This document shows positions 33,295-41,175 of a stretch of DNA of 64,000 nucleotides, piece after piece. The stretch covers positions 577,397 to 641,396 of the forward strand of contig CAWKND010000006.1 of assembly GCA_963850915.1 (NCBI GenBank). The letters are read 5' to 3'. Under the pieces are notes generated by a model. The model saw only the letters and a program-made list of their open reading frames with translations, made no database searches and was not told the origin of the DNA. The translations under genes and the position numbers were made by a program. Source of the stretch: CAVTWH01 sp963850915. GTDB lineage: Bacteria; Actinomycetota; Actinomycetes; Mycobacteriales; Micromonosporaceae. How positions within the stretch are numbered: position 1 is the stretch's first letter; every line of letters begins with the position of its first letter.

Positions 33295-35042
33295 CAGCCG
33301 GTCACGTTCTCCTCGAGGGTGCTCAGCGGCAGCGAGCCGCCGCTCAGCACCGTGTCGTGGAAGGCGCGGATGTCGAAGTCTGCCCCCAGTCGCTGCTGGG
33401 CGTCCGCCCGGATCCGCAGGATCTCCAGCCGCCCGACCATGTACGCCAGCGCCTGTCCCGGGTCGGCGATGTACCGGTCGATCTCGCTCTCGATCTCCAC
33501 CTGCATCACCGGCGTGTGCTCCTGCATGTAGCGCACCGCCTGCTCCCGGCTCCAGCCCTTGGCGTGCATGCCGGTGTCCACGACCAGCCGGGCGGCCCGC
33601 AGCGAGTCGGCGCTCAGCATGCCCAGCAGCGCGATGTCGTCGGAGTAGAGCCCCATCTCCACGGCGAGCCGCTCGGCGTAGAGGCCCCAGCCCTCGCCGT
33701 AGGCGGTGAACGGGACCAGCCGGCGCAGCATCGGCAGCCCGGTGAGGCCCTGCGCCACCGAGATCTGGAAGTGGTGCCCGGGTACCGCTTCGTGGAAGGC
33801 GATCGACTCGCACGGCGCCTTGTCCCGGTCCTGGGCATCCGAGGTGTTGGCGAAGTAGATGCCCGGCCGGCTGCCGTCCAGGGCGGCCGGCAGGTAGTAC
33901 GCCCCGGCAGCGCCCGGCGCCTCGTCCGCCGGTACGGCCTGCACCTCGCAGCGCTGCTCGGGCAGCACACCGAACCAGTCGGGCGCGACAGCCTCGGCCC
34001 GGGTGATGGCCGCGCGGGCCGCGTCGAGCAGTTCGTCGCCGTCCCGCCAGCGCAGCGCCGGATCGGTACGCAGCCGTTCGAAGATCTCCGGCAGTTCGGT
34101 GAGGCCGAAGGCGCGGCCGGCGATCTCCCGGTACTCGCCGGCCAGCTTCTCGATCACGTCGAGGCCGGTCTGGTGCAGCTCGTCGGCGTTCCGGTCGGTG
34201 GTGGTGTGCAGGGCGATCAGCCGGTTGTAGATCTCCGTGCCGCCGGGGAGGTGGCACAGGCCGGGGTGGTCGATGTCGCGGCTGTGCGGGGCGATCTCGG
34301 TGAGCAGTACGTCCCGGTACGCGGCGAACGCCGGGCGTACCGACTCCGCCAGGATCCGCGCCCGGCGCTCTGCGTAGGAGTCGACGTCCACGCCTGAGTC
34401 GGGGCCGGGCGTGGGTCGGGTCAGCGGGTCGACCTCGTTGGCCAGGTACCGGTCGACATGCGCGGCAGCCGCTTCGACCAGGTCGCGTACCGGCAGCAGC
34501 CCGTCGGCCACGGCCGCCCGGTGCCGCTGCGCCAGCGTGTCCAGCGCCGCTGGTACGGCGGCCAGCCGGTCGAGGTAGGCCTCGGCCTGCTCAGCGCTGC
34601 CGAGCGTGATCATCGGCAGGCTGAAGAGCAGGTCGCCGGCGGCGGAGCTGAACGTGTCGCAGATGGTGAACTCGACCAGCCGGGACTCGGTCCGGGTGGC
34701 GACGTCCTCGGCCTGCTGCAGGATCACCGCGCGGGTGGCCCGGTCGGCCGGGGAGAGCTGCGCCGGGTCGAACGCCGCTGCCCGGGCGGCGATGTCGGCG
34801 AAGCGTTGCTGGACCGCCTGTTCGGCTTCGAAGCGGTAGTCGGGCAGCAGCCGGTCGCGCGGGCCGGTGAAGCCGAGCAGCGTGGCGACCTGCGGAAGCG
34901 CGTCCAGGATCGCCTCCAGCATCTCGTCGGCCAGCGCGTCCAGCACGCCGCCGGTGGCCGTACCGCCGGCTGGCTCCGCGCCGGTCGGTTCGCCGCCAGC
35001 GATGATGTCCGTGTCCGTGCCCATGCCTGGAACCCCCGTCAT
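33249..35042 (-). CDS. DUF885 family metallopeptidase-like protein
   Basis: 597 residues, the usual DUF885 length. The zinc-site motif HEAVPGHH (about 417-424), followed by YGEGWGLYAERLAVEMG with the third ligand Glu, is intact, so it is likely an active zinc peptidase or carboxypeptidase-like enzyme. No signal peptide, so cytoplasmic. The ATG at 35042 has a weak GGGCGG site; ATG 35024 is the alternative. Confidence 0.88.
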   Translation of the reverse strand: MTGVPGMGTDTDIIAGGEPTGAEPAGGTATGGVLDALADEMLEAILDALPQVATLLGFTGPRDRLLPDYRFEAEQAVQQRFADIAARAAAFDPAQLSPADRATRAVILQQAEDVATRTESRLVEFTICDTFSSAAGDLLFSLPMITLGSAEQAEAYLDRLAAVPAALDTLAQRHRAAVADGLLPVRDLVEAAAAHVDRYLANEVDPLTRPTPGPDSGVDVDSYAERRARILAESVRPAFAAYRDVLLTEIAPHSRDIDHPGLCHLPGGTEIYNRLIALHTTTDRNADELHQTGLDVIEKLAGEYREIAGRAFGLTELPEIFERLRTDPALRWRDGDELLDAARAAITRAEAVAPDWFGVLPEQRCEVQAVPADEAPGAAGAYYLPAALDGSRPGIYFANTSDAQDRDKAPCESIAFHEAVPGHHFQISVAQGLTGLPMLRRLVPFTAYGEGWGLYAERLAVEMGLYSDDIALLGMLSADSLRAARLVVDTGMHAKGWSREQAVRYMQEHTPVMQVEIESEIDRYIADPGQALAYMVGRLEILRIRADAQQRLGADFDIRAFHDTVLSGGSLPLSTLEENVTGWADTVAAQSGARPTS

Positions 35043-35131
35043 TGCGAGCCGCCCGATCGGGTCGACCGTACGACACCCCTCCGACGGTCACCACCCCGCT
35101 TCCGCGGCCAGCGGATGTCGGAGGGAACGGA

Positions 35132-35896
35132 TCAGTGCACCAGCATCCGGCTCAGCCGGCGGTTGGCCAGCCAGACGCCGGCGAAGCCGAGTGCGGCGAG
35201 GTACCCGATGGAGATCAGCAGGTGCGGGCCGAAGGTACCCAGGCACAGCGCCCGGAGCAGCTCGGTGGCGTGGTAGAGCGGCAGGCAGGCGACCAGCCAC
35301 TGGAGCGGGAGGGGGTACACCGACAGCGGGTAGAAGGTGGTCGCGAACAGGAACATCGGCAGCATGAACAGCTGCAGGTACTGGTGGTGGTGGAAGTCTT
35401 TGAGCATGGTGGCGACGGCCAGCCCGGCGGCCGCGAAGGCGAACGCCACCAGCAGCGCACCCGGGATCGCCAGCAGCGCCCACCAGGTGTGTACCAGCCC
35501 GAGCGCGGTGATCACGCCGAGGAAGCAGGTGGCCGCCAGCGCACCGCGGAGCAGTGCCGAGGCGATCTCACCGAGCGCGATGTCCGTCGCGGTCATCGGG
35601 GTGGTGATGATCGCGTCGTACACCTTCTCGAAGCGCAGCCGGAACCACACCTCGCTGGTCGTCTCGTTGATCGCGCTGTTCATCGCCGAGGTGGCCAGCA
35701 GTGCCGGGGCGACGAACGCGGCGTACCGGGTGACCTGGGCGCCGTGGTCGGTGAAGCTGCCGACCAGCTGCCCGATGCCGACGCCGATGGAGATCAGGTA
35801 GAGGAACGGCTCGAAGATGCCGTTGACCAGCAGGCTCCATGGCCGGTTCTTCCGCAGCACCCAGAAGTGGCGCAGTACCAACAGGTAGGCGTTCAC
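35132..35896 (-). CDS. ABC-2 type transporter permease
   Basis: 254 residues, six membrane helices, with the NodJ/DrrB-like loop 'FEKVYDAIITTPMTATDIAL' after helix 2. It is the last gene of an ATPase-permease-permease operon and 36 bp after the second permease. The two permeases probably form a heterodimer with the ATPase at 36763-37785 to export a lipid-like or drug-like substrate. Confidence 0.88.
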   Translation of the reverse strand: MNAYLLVLRHFWVLRKNRPWSLLVNGIFEPFLYLISIGVGIGQLVGSFTDHGAQVTRYAAFVAPALLATSAMNSAINETTSEVWFRLRFEKVYDAIITTPMTATDIALGEIASALLRGALAATCFLGVITALGLVHTWWALLAIPGALLVAFAFAAAGLAVATMLKDFHHHQYLQLFMLPMFLFATTFYPLSVYPLPLQWLVACLPLYHATELLRALCLGTFGPHLLISIGYLAALGFAGVWLANRRLSRMLVH

Positions 35897-35932
35897 AGCA
35901 GCCCTTCGGGTCGGTCGTGGTGAGGTGCAGCG

Positions 35933-36763
35933 TCAGATGTGCAGGTGGCGTTGGTACGTGCGGCGGGCGGCGACGACCCCGAACACGATGAGGGCGAGCA
36001 GGTACGCGATGTGCAGCGCGCTCCGCCCCCAGGTCGCGGTGCCGAGACTCAACGTGCGGCACAGGTCGACCCCGTGCCACAGCGGGCTGAGGTAGGCCAG
36101 CCAACGGATCCATACCGGCATCTGGGAGATGGCGAAGAAGGTTCCGGAGAACAGGTACAGCGGCATCACCACCCACTTGAACGCCAGCCCGACCAGCCGG
36201 GTGTTGGGCAGGGTGACCGCCCACGCGGCCACCGGCGCGGCGAAGGCCAGGCCGGTGAGGAGCGCGGCCAGCGGGGTGAGAATGACCAGGGGCGAGCGGG
36301 CGGCGCCGAAGGCGACCATCACGAGCACGAACGCGACCGCGCTCATCGCGATCCGCAGGCCCATGAAGAGCAGGTGGCCGACCAGGATGTCGGTCGGCTC
36401 CAGCGGGGTGGTCGAGGCGACGGGGTACGCGCCGCGCGCGGTCTTGGCCCGACTGACCGGGAACGCCGACTCGATCACGCCGTTCTGCATGGCCGCCGCG
36501 GCGAGCATCCCGGGGGCGAAGAACGCCAGATAGGGTACGCCGCCAGGAGTGCTGGACGGTTTGATGATGGTACCCAGCCCGACGCCGATGGCGATCAGGA
36601 ACAGCAGCGGGTTGGCCACGCTGATCACGATCGTGCCGCGCCAGGTGCGTTTGTAGCGCAGCATCCAGTAGCTGAACGCGCGGCGCGCCATGGTCAACGA
36701 GAGCGCTCCGGTTCCCGGCTCCGTGGACACCGGGGTGGTGCTCTGGGCTGTCGTGGGCGCCAT
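35933..36763 (-). CDS. ABC-2 type transporter permease
   Basis: 276 residues. After about 30 flexible residues come six membrane helices, with the loop 'ARGAYPVASTTPLEPTDILV' in the position shared with its partner. The ATG at 36763 overlaps the ATPase stop codon by one base (TGATG), ensuring coupled translation. Confidence 0.88.
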   Translation of the reverse strand: MAPTTAQSTTPVSTEPGTGALSLTMARRAFSYWMLRYKRTWRGTIVISVANPLLFLIAIGVGLGTIIKPSSTPGGVPYLAFFAPGMLAAAAMQNGVIESAFPVSRAKTARGAYPVASTTPLEPTDILVGHLLFMGLRIAMSAVAFVLVMVAFGAARSPLVILTPLAALLTGLAFAAPVAAWAVTLPNTRLVGLAFKWVVMPLYLFSGTFFAISQMPVWIRWLAYLSPLWHGVDLCRTLSLGTATWGRSALHIAYLLALIVFGVVAARRTYQRHLHI

Positions 36764-37785
36764 CAGTCCACCAGCGATCGGCCGGTGAGCGCCAGGAACA
36801 CGTCCTCCAGGCTGGCTCGGCGGACCAGCGCGGTGATCGGGGCGAGGCCGAGCGCGTGCACCCGGGCCAGTGCCGCCTCGCCGTCGTCGGCGTACCAGAG
36901 CAGCCGGTCGGGGAGTGGCTCGAGCCGGTCGGAGCTGCTCGACTCGCGGATCTTGTCGGCCGCCACGCTCTGTTCCCCGATCGCGAACCGCAGCTCGAGT
37001 ACCTCCCGGGTGGCGTACCGCTCGATCAGCTCGCGCGGTGAACCCTCCGCGACGATCTTGCCGCCGTCCATCACCACGAGCCGGTCGCAGAGCTGCTCCG
37101 CCTCGTCCATGTAGTGGGTGGTGAGGATCAGCGTGACGCCCTGCTGCTTGAGCCGGAACAGCCGGTCCCACAGCACGTGCCGGGCCTGCGGATCCAGCCC
37201 GGTGGTCGGCTCGTCGAGCAGCAGGATCTCCGGCTCGTTGATCAGCGACCGGGCGATGGTCAGCCGGCGGCGCATGCCCCCGGAGAGGTGCTCGACCTTG
37301 GCGTCGGCCTTCTCGGTCAGCTGGGCGAAGTCGAGCAGCTCGGCGCTGCGCGCGGCGATCAGCGGCTTGGGGAGGCCGAAGTAGCGGCCGTAGATCAGGA
37401 TGTTCTCCCGGACGGTCAGCTCCTGGTCGAGCGCATCGTCCTGGGGTACCACCCCGATCCGCCCACGAATCGCGCGCCCGTGGGTGGCCGGGTCCTGGCC
37501 GAGTACCCGCAGCGTGCCGCCGGTGACCGGGGAGACGCAGGCGATCATGCGCATCGTCGAGGACTTGCCCGCGCCGTTGGGGCCGAGTACCCCGAAGGAC
37601 TCGCCCCGGCTGACCGCGAAGTCGACGCCGTCGACCGCGGTGAACGGGCTGCCGTGCTTGTCCCGTGGCGGAAACGTCTTCACCAGCCCCGCGGCCTGGA
37701 CGAGTATGTCGGCCGCGGGTTCAGAAGAGGCCGCCGGTTCTGGAGGGGCCGTGGGTCCGGGGGGTGTGGAGAGATCATCTTGCAC
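36763..37785 (-). CDS. ABC transporter ATP-binding protein
   Basis: 340 residues. Walker A GPNGAGKSS (68-76), signature LSGGM (167-171), Walker B LLLDEPTTGLDP (188-199) and the His switch in TTHYMDEAE are all present, along with a C-terminal domain of about 90 residues. DrrA/NodI-like. The GTG at 37785 is set by a -10 TACGAT 6 nt upstream, giving a leaderless mRNA; the longer frame to 37863 crosses this promoter. A Pro/Ala/Ser-rich about 25-residue N-terminal extension precedes the ATPase fold. Confidence 0.92.
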   Translation of the reverse strand: MQDDLSTPPGPTAPPEPAASSEPAADILVQAAGLVKTFPPRDKHGSPFTAVDGVDFAVSRGESFGVLGPNGAGKSSTMRMIACVSPVTGGTLRVLGQDPATHGRAIRGRIGVVPQDDALDQELTVRENILIYGRYFGLPKPLIAARSAELLDFAQLTEKADAKVEHLSGGMRRRLTIARSLINEPEILLLDEPTTGLDPQARHVLWDRLFRLKQQGVTLILTTHYMDEAEQLCDRLVVMDGGKIVAEGSPRELIERYATREVLELRFAIGEQSVAADKIRESSSSDRLEPLPDRLLWYADDGEAALARVHALGLAPITALVRRASLEDVFLALTGRSLVD

Positions 37786-37791
37786 ACCGGC

Positions 37792-37821
37792 ATCGTAGGA
37801 AATGTGTCCGACACTATGCAA
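37792..37821 (-). promoter_or_regulatory. Leaderless promoter with a palindrome in its spacer
   Basis: On the minus strand, -35 TTGCAT (37816-37821), an 18-bp spacer and -10 TACGAT (37792-37797) precede the ATPase GTG at 37785. The spacer contains the perfect palindrome GTGTC-C-GACAC (37804-37814), well placed for a repressor to block this operon. Confidence 0.75.
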
Positions 37822-37872
37822 AGAATTTACGAACGACAGCAAGACAATTGCAGGCAGCCGCAATCGGCCAAT

Positions 37873-38580
37873 CTACGGCTGCTCGTGGGAACGGGGTACC
37901 ACCAGGCCGGTCTCGTACGCGGCGACCACGGCCTGGGTACGGTCGCGCAGCCCCAGTTTGGTGAGCATCCGGCTCACGTGCGTCTTGACCGTCTCCTCGG
38001 TGACCGTCAGCCGGGCGGCGATCTCCGGGTTGGACAGCCCCTCGGCGACCAGCCGGAGTACCTGGGTCTCCCGGGGAGTCAGCGCGGCGAGTGCCCGGGC
38101 CGGCGGCGTGTCCGGGCGGTGCAGGCTGGCGAACTCGCCGATCAGTCGACGGGTCACGGTCGGGGCGAGCAGCGCCTCCCCGGCGGCCACGATGCGTACC
38201 GCGTCGAAGAGGCGCTCGGCGGTCACGTCCTTGAGTAGGAAGCCGCTGGCGCCGGCGCGGATCGCGTCGTAGACGTACTCGTCGAGGTCGAAGGTGGTCA
38301 GGATGAGTACCCGTGGCCCGCTGCCGCCAGCCGTGCGGGTCAGCTGGCGGGTGGCCTCGATGCCGTCCATGCCGGGCATCCGGATGTCCATGAGTACCAG
38401 GTCGGGGATCTGTGCCCGGCAGACCCGGAGCGCCTCGGCGCCGTCGGCGGCGGTACCCACCACGGTGAAGTCGGGCTGGGTGTCCAGCAGCGCGGCGAAG
38501 CCGTTGCGTACCACCTCGTGGTCGTCGGCGACGACCAGCCGGATGGCCGGCGGGCCGGCCGGCGCGGCGGGAATCGTCAC
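37873..38580 (-). CDS. NarL/LuxR-family response regulator
   Basis: 235 residues with receiver (VVADDHEVV, Asp65 in LVLMDIRMPG, Lys in GFLLKDVT) and LuxR HTH (LTPRETQVLRLVAEGLSNPE, then TEETVKTHVSRMLTKLGLRD). It starts at GTG overlapping the kinase stop (TGA/GTG, 4 nt), so the pair is one unit. It probably controls the divergent ABC operon at 40189-43531. Confidence 0.94.
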   Translation of the reverse strand: MTIPAAPAGPPAIRLVVADDHEVVRNGFAALLDTQPDFTVVGTAADGAEALRVCRAQIPDLVLMDIRMPGMDGIEATRQLTRTAGGSGPRVLILTTFDLDEYVYDAIRAGASGFLLKDVTAERLFDAVRIVAAGEALLAPTVTRRLIGEFASLHRPDTPPARALAALTPRETQVLRLVAEGLSNPEIAARLTVTEETVKTHVSRMLTKLGLRDRTQAVVAAYETGLVVPRSHEQP

Positions 38581-40028
38581 CGGACGTCCCCGGCGTCGGT
38601 GGGCAGCGTCGCCTCGACCACAAAGCCGCCCGCCAGGCCCGGGCCGGTACGCAGCTCGCCACCGACCGCGGCGGCCCGCTCCCGCATGCCGAGCAGCCCA
38701 TGCCCGGCAGCCACTCCATCCGTGGCCGAGCCGGACGCCGCTGCGCCGGACACCGCCAACCGGGACGCGGCCGACCGGGACGCTGGCGACTGGGACGCAG
38801 CCGACTGGGACGCAGCCGACTGGGACACCGCCCACTCGGATTCTGCCGACCGGGACACCGCCGACGGGGACGGCGCCGGCCGGGACACTGCCGGCCGGGA
38901 CGCTTCCGACTGGGACACCGCCGACTGGGACGCTGCTGGTCCGGGTCCGTTGTCCCGGATGAGTAGCCGCAGCGCACCCGGCGTGTAGTGCAGCTCGACG
39001 TCGACCGCGGCGCCCGGTGCGTGCCGGCGGGAGTTGGTGAGCGCCTCCTGCACGATCCGGTACGCGGCCAGCTCGACGCCCGGGTCGAGGCCGACCGGCG
39101 GCCCGCGCAGGATCAGCCGAGTACCCGCGCCGGTCGCCTCGCGCGCCTCGTCGAGCAGCTCGTTGAGCTGCCGCAGGCCGGGCTGTGGCCGCAAGTCGGG
39201 CTGGGGCCGCACAGTCGTTGGTAGGCGCAGTTCGGGCCGCAGGTCGGCGACGTCGGTGCGGGCGTCCTCGCGCAGTACGCCGAGCAGCCGGCGCATCTCG
39301 GTGAGCGCGCCGCGTGCCGTGTCGCCGATCGCCAGCAGCCGCTGCGCCCCGGCCGGCGGCATGCCGGGAGTGGTCAGCCGGGCGGTCTCCGCCTGTACGG
39401 CGATCATCGAGATGTGGTGGGCCACCACGTCGTGCAGCTCCCGGGCGATGCGGGCGCGCTCCCGGCTGGCCGTGTGCTCCAGCACGGTACCGGCGATGGC
39501 GTGCCGGACGGCCCGGTTCTCCGCGTCCTCCCGGTGTACCCGCCGGCCACTGCCGAGCGCCGCGGCTGCCGGTACCGCGAAGGCGAGCAGCGCGGCGAGC
39601 ACCCGGGCGTACGTGTCGTCCGGGTTGGCGAGCGTGAGGACGAGGAACAGCGCACCGGGGAGTACCGCGGGCCCGGGCCGGCCGTCGCGCCCGAGCCGGT
39701 ACGCGGCGAGTACCTGCGCGGCGACCCCCGCCACGGTGAGCGTCTCCGTCGCGACCAGGGACAGCACCGCCGCCGCCGACACGGCCGCGACGGCGAGCGC
39801 GGGCGGGCGCAGCAGCACCGGCACCGTGGTGGCCAGCGCGAGCAGGCCGACCAGGAGCAGGTACCGGCCGCGCTGGTCGGGGCCGAGCTGCTGGCCGACC
39901 GCCTCGACAACGGCGGCCAGCCCGAGCAGGGTACCGGCGACCGGCAGCGCGGCCGGTGCGGTGGCGATCCGGTGCACCCAGCCGCCCGTACCCGTGTCGA
40001 CCGCCCCGGCTGTACCCATGGAAGTCAT
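38577..40028 (-). CDS. NarL-family sensor histidine kinase with pentapeptide repeats in the ATP lid
   Basis: 483 residues. Five or six membrane helices (about 25-150), a HisKA_3 domain with His199 in RIARELHDVVAHH, and a HATPase domain with the N-box QEALTNSRRHAPG and DNGPGPA. Between this box and GHGLLGMRERAAAVGG lies an insert of about 70 residues made of 14 five-residue units (SQSAV, SRPAV, SQSAA and similar, 364-433), directly in the ATP lid. Neighbouring kinases have 10-25 residues there. Start ATG 40028; the frame runs on to 40337 without domains. Confidence 0.92.
   Translation of the reverse strand: MTSMGTAGAVDTGTGGWVHRIATAPAALPVAGTLLGLAAVVEAVGQQLGPDQRGRYLLLVGLLALATTVPVLLRPPALAVAAVSAAAVLSLVATETLTVAGVAAQVLAAYRLGRDGRPGPAVLPGALFLVLTLANPDDTYARVLAALLAFAVPAAAALGSGRRVHREDAENRAVRHAIAGTVLEHTASRERARIARELHDVVAHHISMIAVQAETARLTTPGMPPAGAQRLLAIGDTARGALTEMRRLLGVLREDARTDVADLRPELRLPTTVRPQPDLRPQPGLRQLNELLDEAREATGAGTRLILRGPPVGLDPGVELAAYRIVQEALTNSRRHAPGAAVDVELHYTPGALRLLIRDNGPGPAASQSAVSQSEASRPAVSRPAPSPSAVSRSAESEWAVSQSAASQSAASQSPASRSAASRLAVSGAAASGSATDGVAAGHGLLGMRERAAAVGGELRTGPGLAGGFVVEATLPTDAGDVR
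38731..38940. repeat. Fourteen 15-bp coding tandem repeats
   Basis: Fourteen consecutive 15-bp units (consensus YGGGACGCNGCCGAC, plus strand) fill exactly 210 bp inside the kinase gene. Units 5 and 6 are identical; others differ mostly in 1-4 positions. The length keeps the reading frame whatever the copy number. Confidence 0.92.
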
Positions 40029-40188
40029 TGTCGCCGCAGCTGGCGCCGGTCGGCGTCCCTGCCGCCAGGGACGCCGAGATCCCCCGTACGGGGGATGCGC
40101 CGGAACCGGTGTCGCTCGCGTGGGGGAGGGCGAAGATGGCTCCCCGAAGTGACGACCCGGCCGGGTGCTGTTGCCTACGGTTCCTGGC

Positions 40189-41175
40189 ATGCACGCAACT
40201 ATCGAGGTCGCCGGCTTGCGCAAGCGGTTCGGGTCGACCATGGCTCTGGACGGGATGTCGTTCACGGTACGGCCGGGCCAGGTCACCGGCTTCGTCGGCC
40301 CGAACGGCGCCGGCAAGTCCACCACCATGCGGGTCATCCTCGGCCTGGACAGCGCCGACCAGGGCAGTGCGCTGATCAGCGGGCAGCCCTACCAGCGGCT
40401 GCGCCAGCCCCTCCGGCACGTCGGCGCGCTGCTGGACGCCGCCGCCCTGCACCCGGCCCGCAGCGGGCGCAACCACCTGCTGTGGCTGGCACACTCGCAG
40501 GGCCTGAGCGGCAAGCGGGTTGATGCCGTGCTGGCCGAGACCGGGATGGCAAGCGCTGCCCGGCGCCGGGCCGGCGGGTACTCCCTCGGTATGCGGCAGC
40601 GGCTGGGGATCGCCGCGGCGCTGCTCGGCGACCCGCCGGTACTGATGCTCGACGAGCCGTTCAACGGGCTGGATCCGGAGGGCATCGTGTGGATGCGCGG
40701 CTTCCTCGGCGGGCTGGCCGCACAGGGCCGGGCGATCCTGGTCTCCAGCCACCTGATGAGCGAACTGGAGGACACCGCCGGCCATCTGGTGGTGGTGGGC
40801 CGCGGCAAGGTGGTCGCCGACACCAGCGTGGCCGACCTGATCGCGGCGGCCTCGGGTGACCGGGTGAGCCTGCGGACCAGTGCCCGGACCGAGGCGATGA
40901 CGGTACTGGCCGGCGCGGGGGCCACGGTCACCGCCACCGACCGGGACACGGTCACCGTCGCCGGGCTGCCACCGGAGCGGATCGTGGCGCTGCTGGCCGG
41001 CGCCTCGGTGCCCTTCGCCGAAGTGACCGCACACCGGGCCACGCTGGAGGCGGCGTACATGGAGCTGACCCGGGACGCGGTCGAGTTCCGCGCCCCTGCC
41101 CCCGCCCCCGCCGCCCCCGCCGCCGCCAAGGCCGACATCGACGACATCGACGACAACTCGGAGGCGACCCGATGA
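40189..41175 (+). CDS. ABC exporter ATP-binding protein
   Basis: 328 residues. Walker A GPNGAGKST (37-45), variant signature YSLGM (131-135), Walker B LMLDEPFNG and the SSH switch. A C-terminal about 100-residue domain ends in an Ala/Pro and Asp-rich tail. It is of the bacitracin/lantibiotic-exporter (BcrA) type. The ATG at 40189 follows -10 TACGGT (40176-40181) by 7 nt, so it is probably leaderless. First gene of an operon with two permeases, divergent from the kinase/regulator pair. Confidence 0.92.
   Translation: MHATIEVAGLRKRFGSTMALDGMSFTVRPGQVTGFVGPNGAGKSTTMRVILGLDSADQGSALISGQPYQRLRQPLRHVGALLDAAALHPARSGRNHLLWLAHSQGLSGKRVDAVLAETGMASAARRRAGGYSLGMRQRLGIAAALLGDPPVLMLDEPFNGLDPEGIVWMRGFLGGLAAQGRAILVSSHLMSELEDTAGHLVVVGRGKVVADTSVADLIAAASGDRVSLRTSARTEAMTVLAGAGATVTATDRDTVTVAGLPPERIVALLAGASVPFAEVTAHRATLEAAYMELTRDAVEFRAPAPAPAAPAAAKADIDDIDDNSEATR

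Noticed and set aside
38731..38940. CRISPR or intergenic repeat
   Set aside because: The repeats are contiguous and encode in-frame pentapeptides inside a kinase gene.
37873..41034. Very long minus-strand open frame (over 1000 codons)
   Set aside because: Only the first-downstream 235 codons form a protein (the response regulator). The rest is antisense or out-of-frame with the kinase and ABC genes, an effect of high GC.
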